Below are positions 8,194-14,789 of a stretch of DNA of 24,407 bases, piece by piece. Both the position numbers and the translations under genes were made by a program. The stretch's first letter is position 1. Every line of letters starts with the position of its first letter. The notes beneath the pieces are model-generated. The model saw nothing but the letters and a program-made list of their open reading frames with translations, had not been told where the DNA came from and did no database searches. This DNA comes from Propionibacteriaceae bacterium (GTDB lineage Bacteria > Actinomycetota > Actinomycetes > Propionibacteriales > Propionibacteriaceae), in the NCBI GenBank assembly GCA_905372155.1, contig CAJPNZ010000041.1:1-24407 (forward strand). Direction: 5' to 3'.

Positions 8194-8792
8194 GCACCAC
8201 ACTGATCCTGATCCGGCATGGCGAAACCAGACTGAACGCGCTCGGGGTGTTCCAGGGGCAGCTGGACGAGTCGCTCAACGATGTGGGCCTCGGGCAGGCC
8301 CGGGCGGTCGCGGCATCGATGGCGGGTCTCGAACCGGACGCGATCTATACGTCCGATCTTCTGCGAGCCAAACAGACCGCCGACGAGGTCGCGAAGCTGA
8401 CCGGCCACGAGGTGCACACCGACGAGAGGCTTCGGGAGATCCACTGCGGTTCCTGGCATGGACGCAGCATCGACGAGGTGTCACAGGAGCTCCCCCAACT
8501 CGTCGAGTTCCGCCGCAGCGGACAGGACTTCCGACGCTCGGATACCGGCGAGACCGCGGCCGAGGTTGCCGACCGGGTGCGCGAGGCGCTGTTCGACATC
8601 ATCAAGGACAACAAGAACCAGACCGTCATGATCGTCAGCCATGGCCTGGCCATCCGGGTCGGGATCGCCCGGCTGCTGGGCCTGCCCGACGAGCTGTCGA
8701 CGAAACTCGGCACCTTGCAGAACTGCCGCTACGCACTGGTCAGCCATTCCAAGCGGAGAGTTCGCCTGTCGGCCTACAACCTTCCCGGCTAG
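8190..8792 (+). CDS. Histidine phosphatase (phosphoglycerate mutase-like)
   Basis: A 200-residue cytoplasmic member of histidine phosphatase branch 1. The phospho-acceptor motif RHGE is at residues 9-12 (His10), the second Arg is R59 in LLRAKQTA, the acid E83 is in LREIH, and the second catalytic His is H151 in VSHG. Proteins of this branch cluster with broad-specificity phosphatases annotated as phosphoglycerate mutase, CobC or GpgP; the substrate cannot be told from sequence. GTG 8190 overlaps the stop of the upstream rsfS remnant, so the gene was originally translationally coupled to it and has no Shine-Dalgarno sequence of its own that stands out. With most of rsfS gone its promoter may now be different from the ancestral one. 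Confidence 0.9.
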   Translation: MSTTLILIRHGETRLNALGVFQGQLDESLNDVGLGQARAVAASMAGLEPDAIYTSDLLRAKQTADEVAKLTGHEVHTDERLREIHCGSWHGRSIDEVSQELPQLVEFRRSGQDFRRSDTGETAAEVADRVREALFDIIKDNKNQTVMIVSHGLAIRVGIARLLGLPDELSTKLGTLQNCRYALVSHSKRRVRLSAYNLPG

Positions 8793-8812
8793 CCCGCCGG
8801 TGGTCCGCCGGG
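8784..8812 (+). terminator. Candidate hairpin after the phosphatase gene
   Basis: CCCGGC (8784-8789) can pair with GCCGGG (8807-8812), overlapping the stop codon. It is GC-rich and has no T-run; weak support. Confidence 0.3.
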
Positions 8813-8844
8813 ATCGGCAGCGTCCCCTGACATTGGACCCGAGC

Positions 8845-9019
8845 GGGGCCGGCAGCCATGAGGTTGTGACGATGAACAGCAGGCCCAGGGCGATGTGAGG
8901 AGAAATTTTCACGTGAGGGCAGGGTATGGGGCTGGTCAGATCAGCCTGATCAGGAGCCGGTGCGCAGGATGTGGCGGAGAGAACCGGGATCAGGGAAGTG
9001 GATGCGCCGGCCCGAAGTG
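8845..9019. repeat. Duplicated segment, copy B, with a truncated DUF2330 leader
   Basis: This is the second copy of the segment at 7893-8066. On the minus strand, GTG 8912 opens a sequence (VKISPHIALGLLFIV, TTSWLPAP) closely matching the DUF2330 signal peptide; homology stops after about 22 codons, so it is a truncated paralogous leader without its gene. The TACCCT box is preserved 8 bases ahead. The other end of the copy includes the last codons of the intact hxlR gene. Confidence 0.8.
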
Positions 9020-9373
9020 TCCCCGCTCGCTCACCACCTGATTGCCCCACTGGGTCAGGGCGTTCAGCGCGGGCAGGAAGGTGCGCCCGAAATCGGTGAG
9101 CGAATACACCGTTTTCAGGGGCGGTTTGGTTCCGAAGACCTGCCGCGATACGAGGCCGTCCTGCTCCAATTGTTTGAGCTGGTTGCTCAGCACGGTTTCT
9201 GTGCTCGAAATGAGTGCACGACGCAATTCACCGAAACGTTTCGGACCGTTCTTCAGATGGTAGATGATGACGGCCTTCCATTTGCCGCCCACCAGATCCA
9301 TTGCGACACTGATCGGGCAGGGATACGTCTTTTCTCCCAAGCTCACGAAATCGCTGACGCACTCCAGTTTCAC
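8990..9373 (-). CDS. HxlR-family winged-helix transcriptional regulator
   Basis: A 127-residue DNA-binding protein with the standard HxlR layout: YPCPISVAMDLVGGKWKAVIIYHL for the first helices, RFGELRRAL…VLSNQLKQLEQDGLV for the helix-turn-helix, and a wing with PPLKTVYSLTDFG. Cys19 lies at the position of the redox-sensing Cys in YodB/HypR-type members, so thiol or quinone sensing is possible but unproven. The start is GTG 9373, with AGGAG six bases upstream. It is transcribed divergently from an NmrA-like oxidoreductase gene 121 bases away, the classic HxlR arrangement, and probably controls it. Its last codons belong to the duplicated segment (copy B). Confidence 0.92.
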   Translation of the reverse strand: MKLECVSDFVSLGEKTYPCPISVAMDLVGGKWKAVIIYHLKNGPKRFGELRRALISSTETVLSNQLKQLEQDGLVSRQVFGTKPPLKTVYSLTDFGRTFLPALNALTQWGNQVVSERGHFGPAHPLP

Positions 9374-9400
9374 GCCGTGCTCCTGCCGTCTTCGAGGTGG

Positions 9401-9414
9401 TATCGGAAAGGATA
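9401..9414. promoter_or_regulatory. Candidate HxlR operator in the divergent intergenic region
   Basis: TATC and GATA flank six bases (TATCGGAAAGGATA), with weaker symmetry outside. It lies 27 bases upstream of the hxlR start in the shared promoter region. HxlR family members bind short dyads of this sort, but this one is short and could be chance. Confidence 0.3.
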
Positions 9415-9494
9415 GTTCTTGATCGCGGGGATCCGTGGTCCCACACTGAAATTCGTACACGACCCTACCGCTCATCACGCAAGGGAGAAACACC

Positions 9495-10448
9495 ATGACC
9501 TCCACCGCGCCACTCGTCGCCGTCGCGGGCGGCACCAGCAAACAGGGTCGCAGCGTCGTGAGGACGCTGCTGGCCGACGGGCGCTTCCGGGTGCGCGCGC
9601 TCACCCGAGATCCATCATCCCCGCAGGCGCGGGAACTCGCGCGGCTGGGCGCAGATGTCGCCGCGGCCCCGCTGGAGCCGGGGCATGACGACGAATGGTT
9701 CGCCGCTTTCACGGGCGCGCGGAGCGCCTTCCTCGTGACCCCACCCACACCTCCGGAGAACTCGTGCGAGTTCGAGCTGGGATGCCGCCTGGCGGACGCG
9801 GCGGTGCAGGCGGGTGTCGAGCACATCGTCTTCAGCACCCTTGAAAACGTGGACGAAATCTCGGGCGGCAAGCTGTTCGCTCCGCACTTCACCGACAAGG
9901 CGCGGATCGCAGACCACATCCGCACACTGCCCGTCGCGCACACCTTCGTGATGCTGGCCTTCTTCTACACCAACCTGCTGGAATACTACGTGCCACGCAT
10001 GGAAGACGATGTTCTCCTGCTGCCCATCTACCTGCCCGAGGATTTCCATGCGCCCTTCGTGGATCCACTGACCGCGACAGGTCCGGCGGTCCTCGAAATC
10101 CTCACGCACCCCGAGCTCTACCAAGGAGAGACCCTCCCGCTGGTGGGGGACATCATCTCGCCGCGGGAAATGGTGGAGACCTTCCAACGGGTCACCGGAA
10201 TGAGAGCCGAATATCGCAATGCATTCACGCGCGACGGACTGCTCCGCTGGTTTCCCGAATTCGCTTCGGATGAACTGCAGGTGAAAGAGCTCCTGGGTAT
10301 GGTGAACTACGCCGTGGACCACGGCTATTTCAGGCCGGGGCGCGACCTGGAATGGAGTCGTCGCATCACCCCGGAAGCCCTCACATGGGAACAGTTCCTG
10401 CGTGCGACCGGCTGGCAAGGGAAGCGCACGTCCTTCAACGCCTCGTAG
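9495..10448 (+). CDS. NmrA-like NAD(P)-binding oxidoreductase
   Basis: A 317-residue Rossmann-fold protein of the atypical short-chain dehydrogenase (NmrA/HSCARG) group. The nucleotide-binding loop is GGTSKQG near residues 17-23, followed by the basic segment RALTRDP, which favours NADP. Later segments HIVFSTLENVDE and the C-terminal MVETFQRVTG match NmrA proteins. No Tyr-x-x-x-Lys catalytic pair is evident, as is usual for NmrA sensors and some quinone/azo reductase-like members. AAGGGAGAA precedes the ATG. It is divergent from the HxlR gene, which likely regulates it in response to electrophiles or similar stress (inference). Its last 14 bases overlap the convergent MFS gene. Confidence 0.9.
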   Translation: MTSTAPLVAVAGGTSKQGRSVVRTLLADGRFRVRALTRDPSSPQARELARLGADVAAAPLEPGHDDEWFAAFTGARSAFLVTPPTPPENSCEFELGCRLADAAVQAGVEHIVFSTLENVDEISGGKLFAPHFTDKARIADHIRTLPVAHTFVMLAFFYTNLLEYYVPRMEDDVLLLPIYLPEDFHAPFVDPLTATGPAVLEILTHPELYQGETLPLVGDIISPREMVETFQRVTGMRAEYRNAFTRDGLLRWFPEFASDELQVKELLGMVNYAVDHGYFRPGRDLEWSRRITPEALTWEQFLRATGWQGKRTSFNAS

Positions 10449-11664
10449 GTGACGTCGGGCCGAAAAGGTCATCGCTTGGTGGCGTGGGGTGGTCGGCGAC
10501 GCCGAGGCGTTTCACCGCGGCCGGGACCAAGACGGCGCCGGAGAAGATGATCACCGCACACGCGGTACAGGCCAGCAGCCAACTCCCCGACTCGTAGAGG
10601 AAACCGGCGGCGAGGGAACCAATGGTCGCCCCGGCGAGACATGCCGCCTCGTAGAGACCCAACCCGCGACCGAGATGCGTGCTGCCCGCAGCCTCGGCGA
10701 TCACGGACTGTTCCACCGGAATCACGCAGGACCAGGTGACCGCGGAGAGCACCCAGAGCGCCGCGATCCACGGGGGACTTGGCGCAAAGGCGAGGCCGAC
10801 GGCGAACAGCGCGCTCGCCACGGAACCGAGCATCAGCATCCTGCGGCGGCCGAACCGCACAACCAAGCGGTGCAGATGGGGAGGGAGGAGACCCATCGCG
10901 ACGGCTCCCGGCAGGAACACGTAGGCGACCTGCACCGCCCCGAGCTGGAATCCGCGCTGCAGGTGCAGGATCAGCAGCAGGCTGATCGTCGTCTCCGCGG
11001 TCATCGTGACCACCACGGCCGCGAGCATCGGTCGCAGCCTGGCGCCGAGCCCCCGAAGTGACATGCCCGACAGCTCCGCGCCTGCGAGCGCGTCGTCTGG
11101 CACGTCGCGTCGCGGCAGGCTTAAAAATTCCAGGGCGGCCGCGAGGCAGCAGGCGGCGATGCCGGCGAACATCCACTGATATCCGGCGGCGGACAGCAGA
11201 ATGATCGCGGGCACCATGATCACCCAGCCCCCGGTTTCTTCCGCGGCCACCAGCTTCGCGAACACGCCCGAGTCCTCGGGCAGGCGCTCGCCGATGATCG
11301 CCCGGATCGCCACCCACAAGAAGGCCTCGGCCACCCCGGTCACGATCGCGGCGATCAGCGCCAGCGGCAGGCCCGTCGCCAGGGCGTAGAGCCCGCACCC
11401 GACAGCGAACACCCCCGCACCTGTGCCGGCGATGACACCACGATCCGCGCGGTCCACGACCACACCGGCGAACGGGCGAACCATGAACGTCGCCAGCGCG
11501 TTCGCCGCGACCAGCAATCCGGTCTGCCACGGGGGCAGGCCGAGCACCGCCCCGGCGAACAGAGGAAGAACGAACTGGATGGCCTGACCCACGCCGCTGG
11601 CGAGTATCGCGCCGTTCAGTGTCTGGCGTTCCCGCGGCGGTGCCGGGGTGTCGGGAGAAGACAT
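10435..11664 (-). CDS. MFS transporter (DHA1-like efflux type)
   Basis: A 409-residue integral membrane protein with about 12 hydrophobic segments. The loop after the second segment, GVVVDRADRG, is the MFS motif A position, and the longer central loop (about residues 190-215) separates the two six-helix halves. The start ATG 11664 has GGAGGG five bases ahead. It is divergent from a TetR-family regulator with a palindromic operator overlapping its -10 box, so expression is probably repressed until a ligand is present. Substrate is unknown; a drug or metabolite exporter is the usual reading. It ends overlapping the convergent NmrA gene by 14 bases. Confidence 0.9.
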   Translation of the reverse strand: MSSPDTPAPPRERQTLNGAILASGVGQAIQFVLPLFAGAVLGLPPWQTGLLVAANALATFMVRPFAGVVVDRADRGVIAGTGAGVFAVGCGLYALATGLPLALIAAIVTGVAEAFLWVAIRAIIGERLPEDSGVFAKLVAAEETGGWVIMVPAIILLSAAGYQWMFAGIAACCLAAALEFLSLPRRDVPDDALAGAELSGMSLRGLGARLRPMLAAVVVTMTAETTISLLLILHLQRGFQLGAVQVAYVFLPGAVAMGLLPPHLHRLVVRFGRRRMLMLGSVASALFAVGLAFAPSPPWIAALWVLSAVTWSCVIPVEQSVIAEAAGSTHLGRGLGLYEAACLAGATIGSLAAGFLYESGSWLLACTACAVIIFSGAVLVPAAVKRLGVADHPTPPSDDLFGPTSPTRR

Positions 11665-11676
11665 CGACCCTCCAAT

Positions 11677-11700
11677 TTATTAATACGATCGTGCTAGTAA
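11677..11700. promoter_or_regulatory. TetR operator between the MFS and tetR genes
   Basis: A 24-base imperfect palindrome: the core ACGATCGT (11685-11692) is perfect and the flanking TTAnTA and TAnTAA arms match, 18 of 24 positions overall. On the minus strand it contains TATTAA, a good -10 for the MFS gene; on the plus strand it lies at the -35 position ahead of TATGGT (11705-11710), a possible -10 for tetR. So one site can repress both genes. Confidence 0.7.
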
Positions 11701-11734
11701 AAGTTATGGTAACACGAACGCGCTACCATGGAGG

Positions 11735-12319
11735 ATGCCCAAGCTCATTGATCACGACCGGCGCCGGGAAGAAATCGCCGAGGCGACCTGGCGGGTGATC
11801 CACGCCCAGGGCATCAGCGGGGTCTCCATCCGCACGGTCGCGGCGGAGGCCGGGATCTCCACCGGCTCGCTCAGGCATGTCTTTCCCAGCAAGGCCGATC
11901 TGCTCGTGCATGCCATGGAGCTGGTGGGGCGGCGCGCGCAGGGGCGGATCGAGGAACATCTGCACGAACCGGATCCGCGTGCGCTAGTCCTCGCCGTCAT
12001 CAAGGAACTTCTGCCCCTCGACGCCGAACGGCGGTCCGAGATGGAGGTCAACGTCGCGCTCATAGCCGAGGCCCCCGGTGATGAGCGCGTCAAGGAGGTC
12101 CTGGATGTGGCCCACGCAGCGGTCCGGGACGCCTGCCGCCACATGGTCGCCCACCTTCACAGGGCCGGGCTCACCGCGCCGGACCTCGACGTCGAAGGGG
12201 CGACAACGCTCCTGCACGGGCTGGTGGACGGGCTCGCCATCCACATGCTCGTCAACCCGGATCCCGCCTTCGGGCGACAGGCCCTCCGCATGATCGAAAC
12301 CACCATCGACGGGCTGTGA
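11735..12319 (+). CDS. TetR/AcrR-family transcriptional repressor
   Basis: A 194-residue regulator. The N-terminal helix-turn-helix is clear: RREEIAEATWRVIHAQGI, then VSIRTVAAEAGISTGSLRHVFPSKADLL (residues about 10-53). The remainder is the all-helical ligand-binding domain typical of the family. GGAGG abuts ATG 11735 with no spacer, which is unusual, but MPKLxDHD is the normal N-terminus in relatives and no better start exists. It is divergent from the MFS exporter and probably represses both itself and the exporter through the 11677-11700 palindrome. The inducer is unknown. Confidence 0.92.
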   Translation: MPKLIDHDRRREEIAEATWRVIHAQGISGVSIRTVAAEAGISTGSLRHVFPSKADLLVHAMELVGRRAQGRIEEHLHEPDPRALVLAVIKELLPLDAERRSEMEVNVALIAEAPGDERVKEVLDVAHAAVRDACRHMVAHLHRAGLTAPDLDVEGATTLLHGLVDGLAIHMLVNPDPAFGRQALRMIETTIDGL

Positions 12320-12325
12320 CCGACC

Positions 12326-12396
12326 CGGTTGCGCAACACTCAACGCCGATTCTGCTCTTCCGGGGGTGATATGCGGCGTTGAGTGCTGCGCAACCG
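12326..12396. repeat. Long intergenic palindrome (element a)
   Basis: A 23-base arm at 12326-12348 and its complement at 12374-12396 match at 22 of 23 positions around a 25-base loop. It lies 7 bases after the tetR stop, so it can act as a terminator, but no T-run follows. Its right arm shares 16 identical bases (GTGCTGCGCAACCGTG) with 21423-21438, and its core TTGAGTGCTGC resembles the palindrome at 23177-23236, so it belongs to a small repeat family. Confidence 0.8.
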
Positions 12397-12455
12397 TGAT
12401 TCCTCCTCCAGGGCCTTGCGGGCGTGCAGGGAAAACGGCAACGAAGCACGATGAC

Positions 12456-12476
12456 TGGTACCGTTGATCCGTACCA
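12456..12476. promoter_or_regulatory. Probable YefM-YoeB operator
   Basis: TGGTAC (12456-12461) and GTACCA (12471-12476) form an inverted repeat around nine bases, 20 bases ahead of the yefM start. YefM proteins autoregulate by binding GTAC-centred palindromes, so this fits a conditional autorepression site. Confidence 0.5.
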
Positions 12477-12496
12477 CTTTCAGGGGAGGGGTTGCC

Positions 12497-12748
12497 GTGT
12501 CCATCAGTGCCAGCGAGGCCCGCAGGACGTTGTTCCCGCTCATCGAGAAGGTCAACGACGATCGCACTGCCGTCGAGATCGTTTCCCGCAAGGGGAACGC
12601 CGTTCTCATGTCCGCCGATGAATACGCCGCGTGGCAGGAGACGGCCTACCTGTTCCGTTCCCCCGCCAATGCCCGAAGGCTGCTCGACGCCTACGAGAGG
12701 GCCCGGGAGGGGCGGGCCGAGGAACACGGTCTCATCCGGGGGGACTGA
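12497..12748 (+). CDS. yefM: YefM/Phd-family antitoxin
   Basis: An 83-residue antitoxin of the type II YefM/Phd family. The N-terminal DNA-binding part reads SISASEARRTLFPLIEKVNDD and continues EIVSRKGNAVLMSADEYAAWQET, an almost consensus YefM sequence. The C-terminal about 30 residues (RSPANARRLLDAYERAREG) form the acidic/basic tail that wraps the toxin. I choose GTG 12497 because GGGGAGGGG lies 6-7 bases upstream and it gives the normal family length; an ATG at 12464 would cover the operator. It is followed after one base by yoeB, so the two are co-transcribed and translationally linked. The encoded pair would autorepress through the dyad at 12456-12476. Confidence 0.93.
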   Translation: MSISASEARRTLFPLIEKVNDDRTAVEIVSRKGNAVLMSADEYAAWQETAYLFRSPANARRLLDAYERAREGRAEEHGLIRGD

Positions 12749-12749
12749 G

Positions 12750-13004
12750 GTGCGCCTGGCGTGGGATCCCTCGGCCTGGGAGGATTACACGTACTGGCAG
12801 GCCGCGGACCGCCGGGTTCTCAAGCGGGTCAACGCGCTCATCGACGCCTGCCTCCGCGATCCCTTCGGTGGGATCGGGAAACCCGAACAACTCAGGTACG
12901 GGGCACCCGGGGCGTGGTCGCGGCGCATCACGGAGGAATACCGGCTCGTGTATCTCGTCGACGGCGACGACCTGGTGATCCTCCAGGCCCGGTACCACTA
13001 CTGA
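12750..13004 (+). CDS. yoeB: YoeB-type mRNA interferase toxin
   Basis: An 84-residue RelE-superfamily toxin that cleaves mRNA in the ribosomal A site. All the known YoeB functional residues are present at canonical positions: Glu46 in KPEQLRYG, Arg59 in SRRIT, Arg65 in EEYRLVY, and the terminal His83-Tyr84 (ARYHY). It therefore looks active. GTG 12750 begins one base after the yefM stop; the GAGG at the junction serves as a short ribosome-binding site. The pair is complete, and is the only intact toxin-antitoxin module in the window. Confidence 0.94.
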   Translation: MRLAWDPSAWEDYTYWQAADRRVLKRVNALIDACLRDPFGGIGKPEQLRYGAPGAWSRRITEEYRLVYLVDGDDLVILQARYHY

Positions 13005-13255
13005 GGCCAGCCTCTCGCGATCGGGTCGGCCGCGGTGACGTGGGCCTGCCGCGCGAGGCATCTCGCCCGAGAACGGCAGACCGGGCCAGGGCGAACCGGC
13101 GGCCGCAGACCGCTGCATAGCGATATTCCTCGCGCACGAACCAGCGGCCCCGCCACGTTCGGCAGGCGACTGCTGATCACGTCCGTTCCCGGGAAGAAAG
13201 CGTGAGCGGCGGGCAGCGGCAAACACGGACCCCCGGGCCGCTCAGGCGGGGCCGC
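13005..13255. other. Intergenic region without visible features
   Basis: About 250 bases between the convergent yoeB and fic genes. I see no credible coding frame, tRNA or strong terminator; only weak GC-rich self-complementarity. Confidence 0.5.
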
Positions 13256-14350
13256 CTATTCCGGTAGGGGAGTCGTGAACAGTTCGTTCAGCAGCTTCTG
13301 ATTGATGTAGACGGCGTTTCGGCCGATCTTCTCCTTGGCGATCAGGCCGGTGGTAGCCAGCTCATTCAGCCACTTGGACGCCGTCTGCCGCTGGGCCAGT
13401 CCCGCGTCCACCACGTTCTCTATTCGAAGATAGGGCTGCGTGAAGAGCAGACGGGTCAGTTCCCCGGCGGGGAGTTTCGGTCGGATCCGGCGGATGTCGT
13501 GCTCCACGGTGCCTCGCAGGCCATCCGTCGCCTCCACGAGAGCCAGGGTCCAGCGGGCCGTCGACTCGACCCCGGTCAGCATGAACAGTATCCACGGCTC
13601 CCATTCGTCGGAGCGGGTGACGGCATTGAGAAGGCTGTAGTACTCGTCCTTGTGGCGCACGATGTGACCCGACAGATACAGGATCGGGAGTTCGAGCAAA
13701 CCGGTTTCGATCAGGGTGAGCAGGTTCAGGATGCGACCGGTGCGTCCGTTGCCGTCGAAAAATGGGTGGATGGCCTCGAACTGATAATGGGCCAACGCCA
13801 TGACCACGAGAGGGTCCACGCCGTGGTCGCCGTGCAGGAACTTCTCCCACGCGCTCAGGTGATCCAGAATGATCTCGCGCCCCTCGGGAGGCGTGTAGAT
13901 CCTTTTCCCGTTCGTGGGGGTTCCGATGTAGGTGCCCGGGGTGTTCCGGATGATGGACGGCCGCCCCAGGAGACGGGAACAGATGTCGATTGCTGTCTGC
14001 TTGGTCAGGGGGCGCGAGGTCAGGGACTCCACTCCGGCTCGGAGCGCTTCACAACAGCGGAGCGCCTCCTTCACCTGTGGGGTCGGCTGGGTCAACGCCC
14101 CGTGCGCTGCCTTGAACAACTCGTCGTTGGTGGTGACGATGTTCTCGATCTCGTTCGATGCCTGCGCCTCCATCAGGGGGATGAGGTTGATCAGCATGGT
14201 GGGGTCGGGCAACCGCTTGCAGGCCCCGTCGAGCCGGGCCAGTGCCCTGCTCGCCGCAACCGTCGCCTTCAGGACCACCGGTGTCTCCACATCCTTTGCC
14301 GGTGGGAGCGGGGGTAGGTTCTGGTGCGGGCGGTCAGGATGGTGCCACAT
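13256..14350 (-). CDS. Fic-domain AMP-transferase with C-terminal winged helix
   Basis: A 364-residue Fic protein, predicted to transfer AMP (or another NMP) to target protein hydroxyls. The Fic motif HPFFDGNGRTGR is complete at about residues 195-206, including the catalytic His. Ahead of it, SNEIEN (about 65-70) matches the (S/T)xxxE(G/N) inhibitory motif, making this a class II, self-inhibited enzyme that needs no separate antitoxin. The C-terminus (about 290-360; LLFTQPYLRIENVVDAGLAQRQTASKWLNELATTGLI in two pieces of a winged helix) is a DNA-binding-type domain. I choose ATG 14350: WHHPDRPHQNLPPLPP is near the usual family start, and a TCGACA/TACGCT promoter with 17-base spacing places it at about +7. 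GTG 14407 would run through the operator repeats. Autoregulation is likely. Confidence 0.92.
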   Translation of the reverse strand: MWHHPDRPHQNLPPLPPAKDVETPVVLKATVAASRALARLDGACKRLPDPTMLINLIPLMEAQASNEIENIVTTNDELFKAAHGALTQPTPQVKEALRCCEALRAGVESLTSRPLTKQTAIDICSRLLGRPSIIRNTPGTYIGTPTNGKRIYTPPEGREIILDHLSAWEKFLHGDHGVDPLVVMALAHYQFEAIHPFFDGNGRTGRILNLLTLIETGLLELPILYLSGHIVRHKDEYYSLLNAVTRSDEWEPWILFMLTGVESTARWTLALVEATDGLRGTVEHDIRRIRPKLPAGELTRLLFTQPYLRIENVVDAGLAQRQTASKWLNELATTGLIAKEKIGRNAVYINQKLLNELFTTPLPE

Positions 14351-14356
14351 GCACGA

Positions 14357-14439
14357 AGCGTAACCGCACAAGCGGGACGTGTCGAAATTTTGGTGATTTT
14401 TCGACACGTTTCACGGACGTGTCGATGATGTGTACACGT
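14357..14439 (-). promoter_or_regulatory. fic promoter with repeated GTGTCGA operator sites
   Basis: On the minus strand, -35 TCGACA (14385-14380), a 17-base spacer and -10 TACGCT (14362-14357) lie just ahead of ATG 14350. Overlapping and upstream are ACGTGTCGAAA (14377-14387), its exact reverse complement TTTCGACACGT (14399-14409), a third copy ACGTGTCGAT (14417-14426) and ACACGT (14434-14439). The spacing of the first two (11-base gap, 22 bases between site starts) is two helical turns. A protein bound there would block the promoter. Confidence 0.6.
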
Positions 14440-14504
14440 TCCCTCCCGGCTCCGGGATCTTCATGATCCAGTGGCAGGGCTCTCGATGCGCCTCTTGCAG
14501 GCGA

Positions 14505-14526
14505 TTTGACATCATGTTTGATATCA
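14505..14526 (+). promoter_or_regulatory. Direct repeat ahead of the RHH antitoxin
   Basis: TTTGACATCA (14505-14514) and TTTGATATCA (14517-14526) are repeated 12 bases apart, about one helical turn, with an internal TGATATCA palindrome. They sit 20 bases ahead of the antitoxin start and could be its operator; TTGACA in the first copy may also be a -35. Confidence 0.45.
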
Positions 14527-14545
14527 CTTGAGGGAGGTGGTTGCG

Positions 14546-14782
14546 ATGGCATCCATCCTTGTCCGAGGCCTGGATGAGTCGGTGAAGCGGCAGCTCGCCG
14601 AGCAGGCCGAGCGACATGGACGTTCCATGGAGGCCGAGGCCCGCGACATCCTGACAAAGGGTGTGACCCGCCCCAACATCGGCTTGGCCCTCATACAGGC
14701 CGTGCAGGAGGTCGGGGGAGCGGATGACCTGCCCGTCCCTGAACGTGATGACGTGGCGCGGGCGGGGCAGGCCCTGACCTGA
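14546..14782 (+). CDS. Orphan FitA/VapB-type ribbon-helix-helix antitoxin
   Basis: A 78-residue protein with the FitA/VapB pattern: strand MASILVRGLDESVKRQL, helix AEQAERHGRSMEAEARDIL, then a divergent C-terminal tail that would bind a PIN toxin. ATG 14546 has AGGGAGGTGG upstream at good spacing. In intact loci the toxin start overlaps the antitoxin stop; here the TGATG overlap signature is still present at 14780-14784, but the frame from that ATG reads as antisense of the methyltransferase gene and has no PIN motifs. So the toxin gene has been lost and the antitoxin stands alone. It may still repress its own promoter or neutralise a related toxin elsewhere. Confidence 0.88.
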   Translation: MASILVRGLDESVKRQLAEQAERHGRSMEAEARDILTKGVTRPNIGLALIQAVQEVGGADDLPVPERDDVARAGQALT

Positions 14783-14789
14783 TGCCGGT

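Noticed and set aside
14351..14407. GTG 14407 as fic start
   Set aside because: It would place the operator repeats and promoter inside the coding region; ATG 14350 matches the family start.
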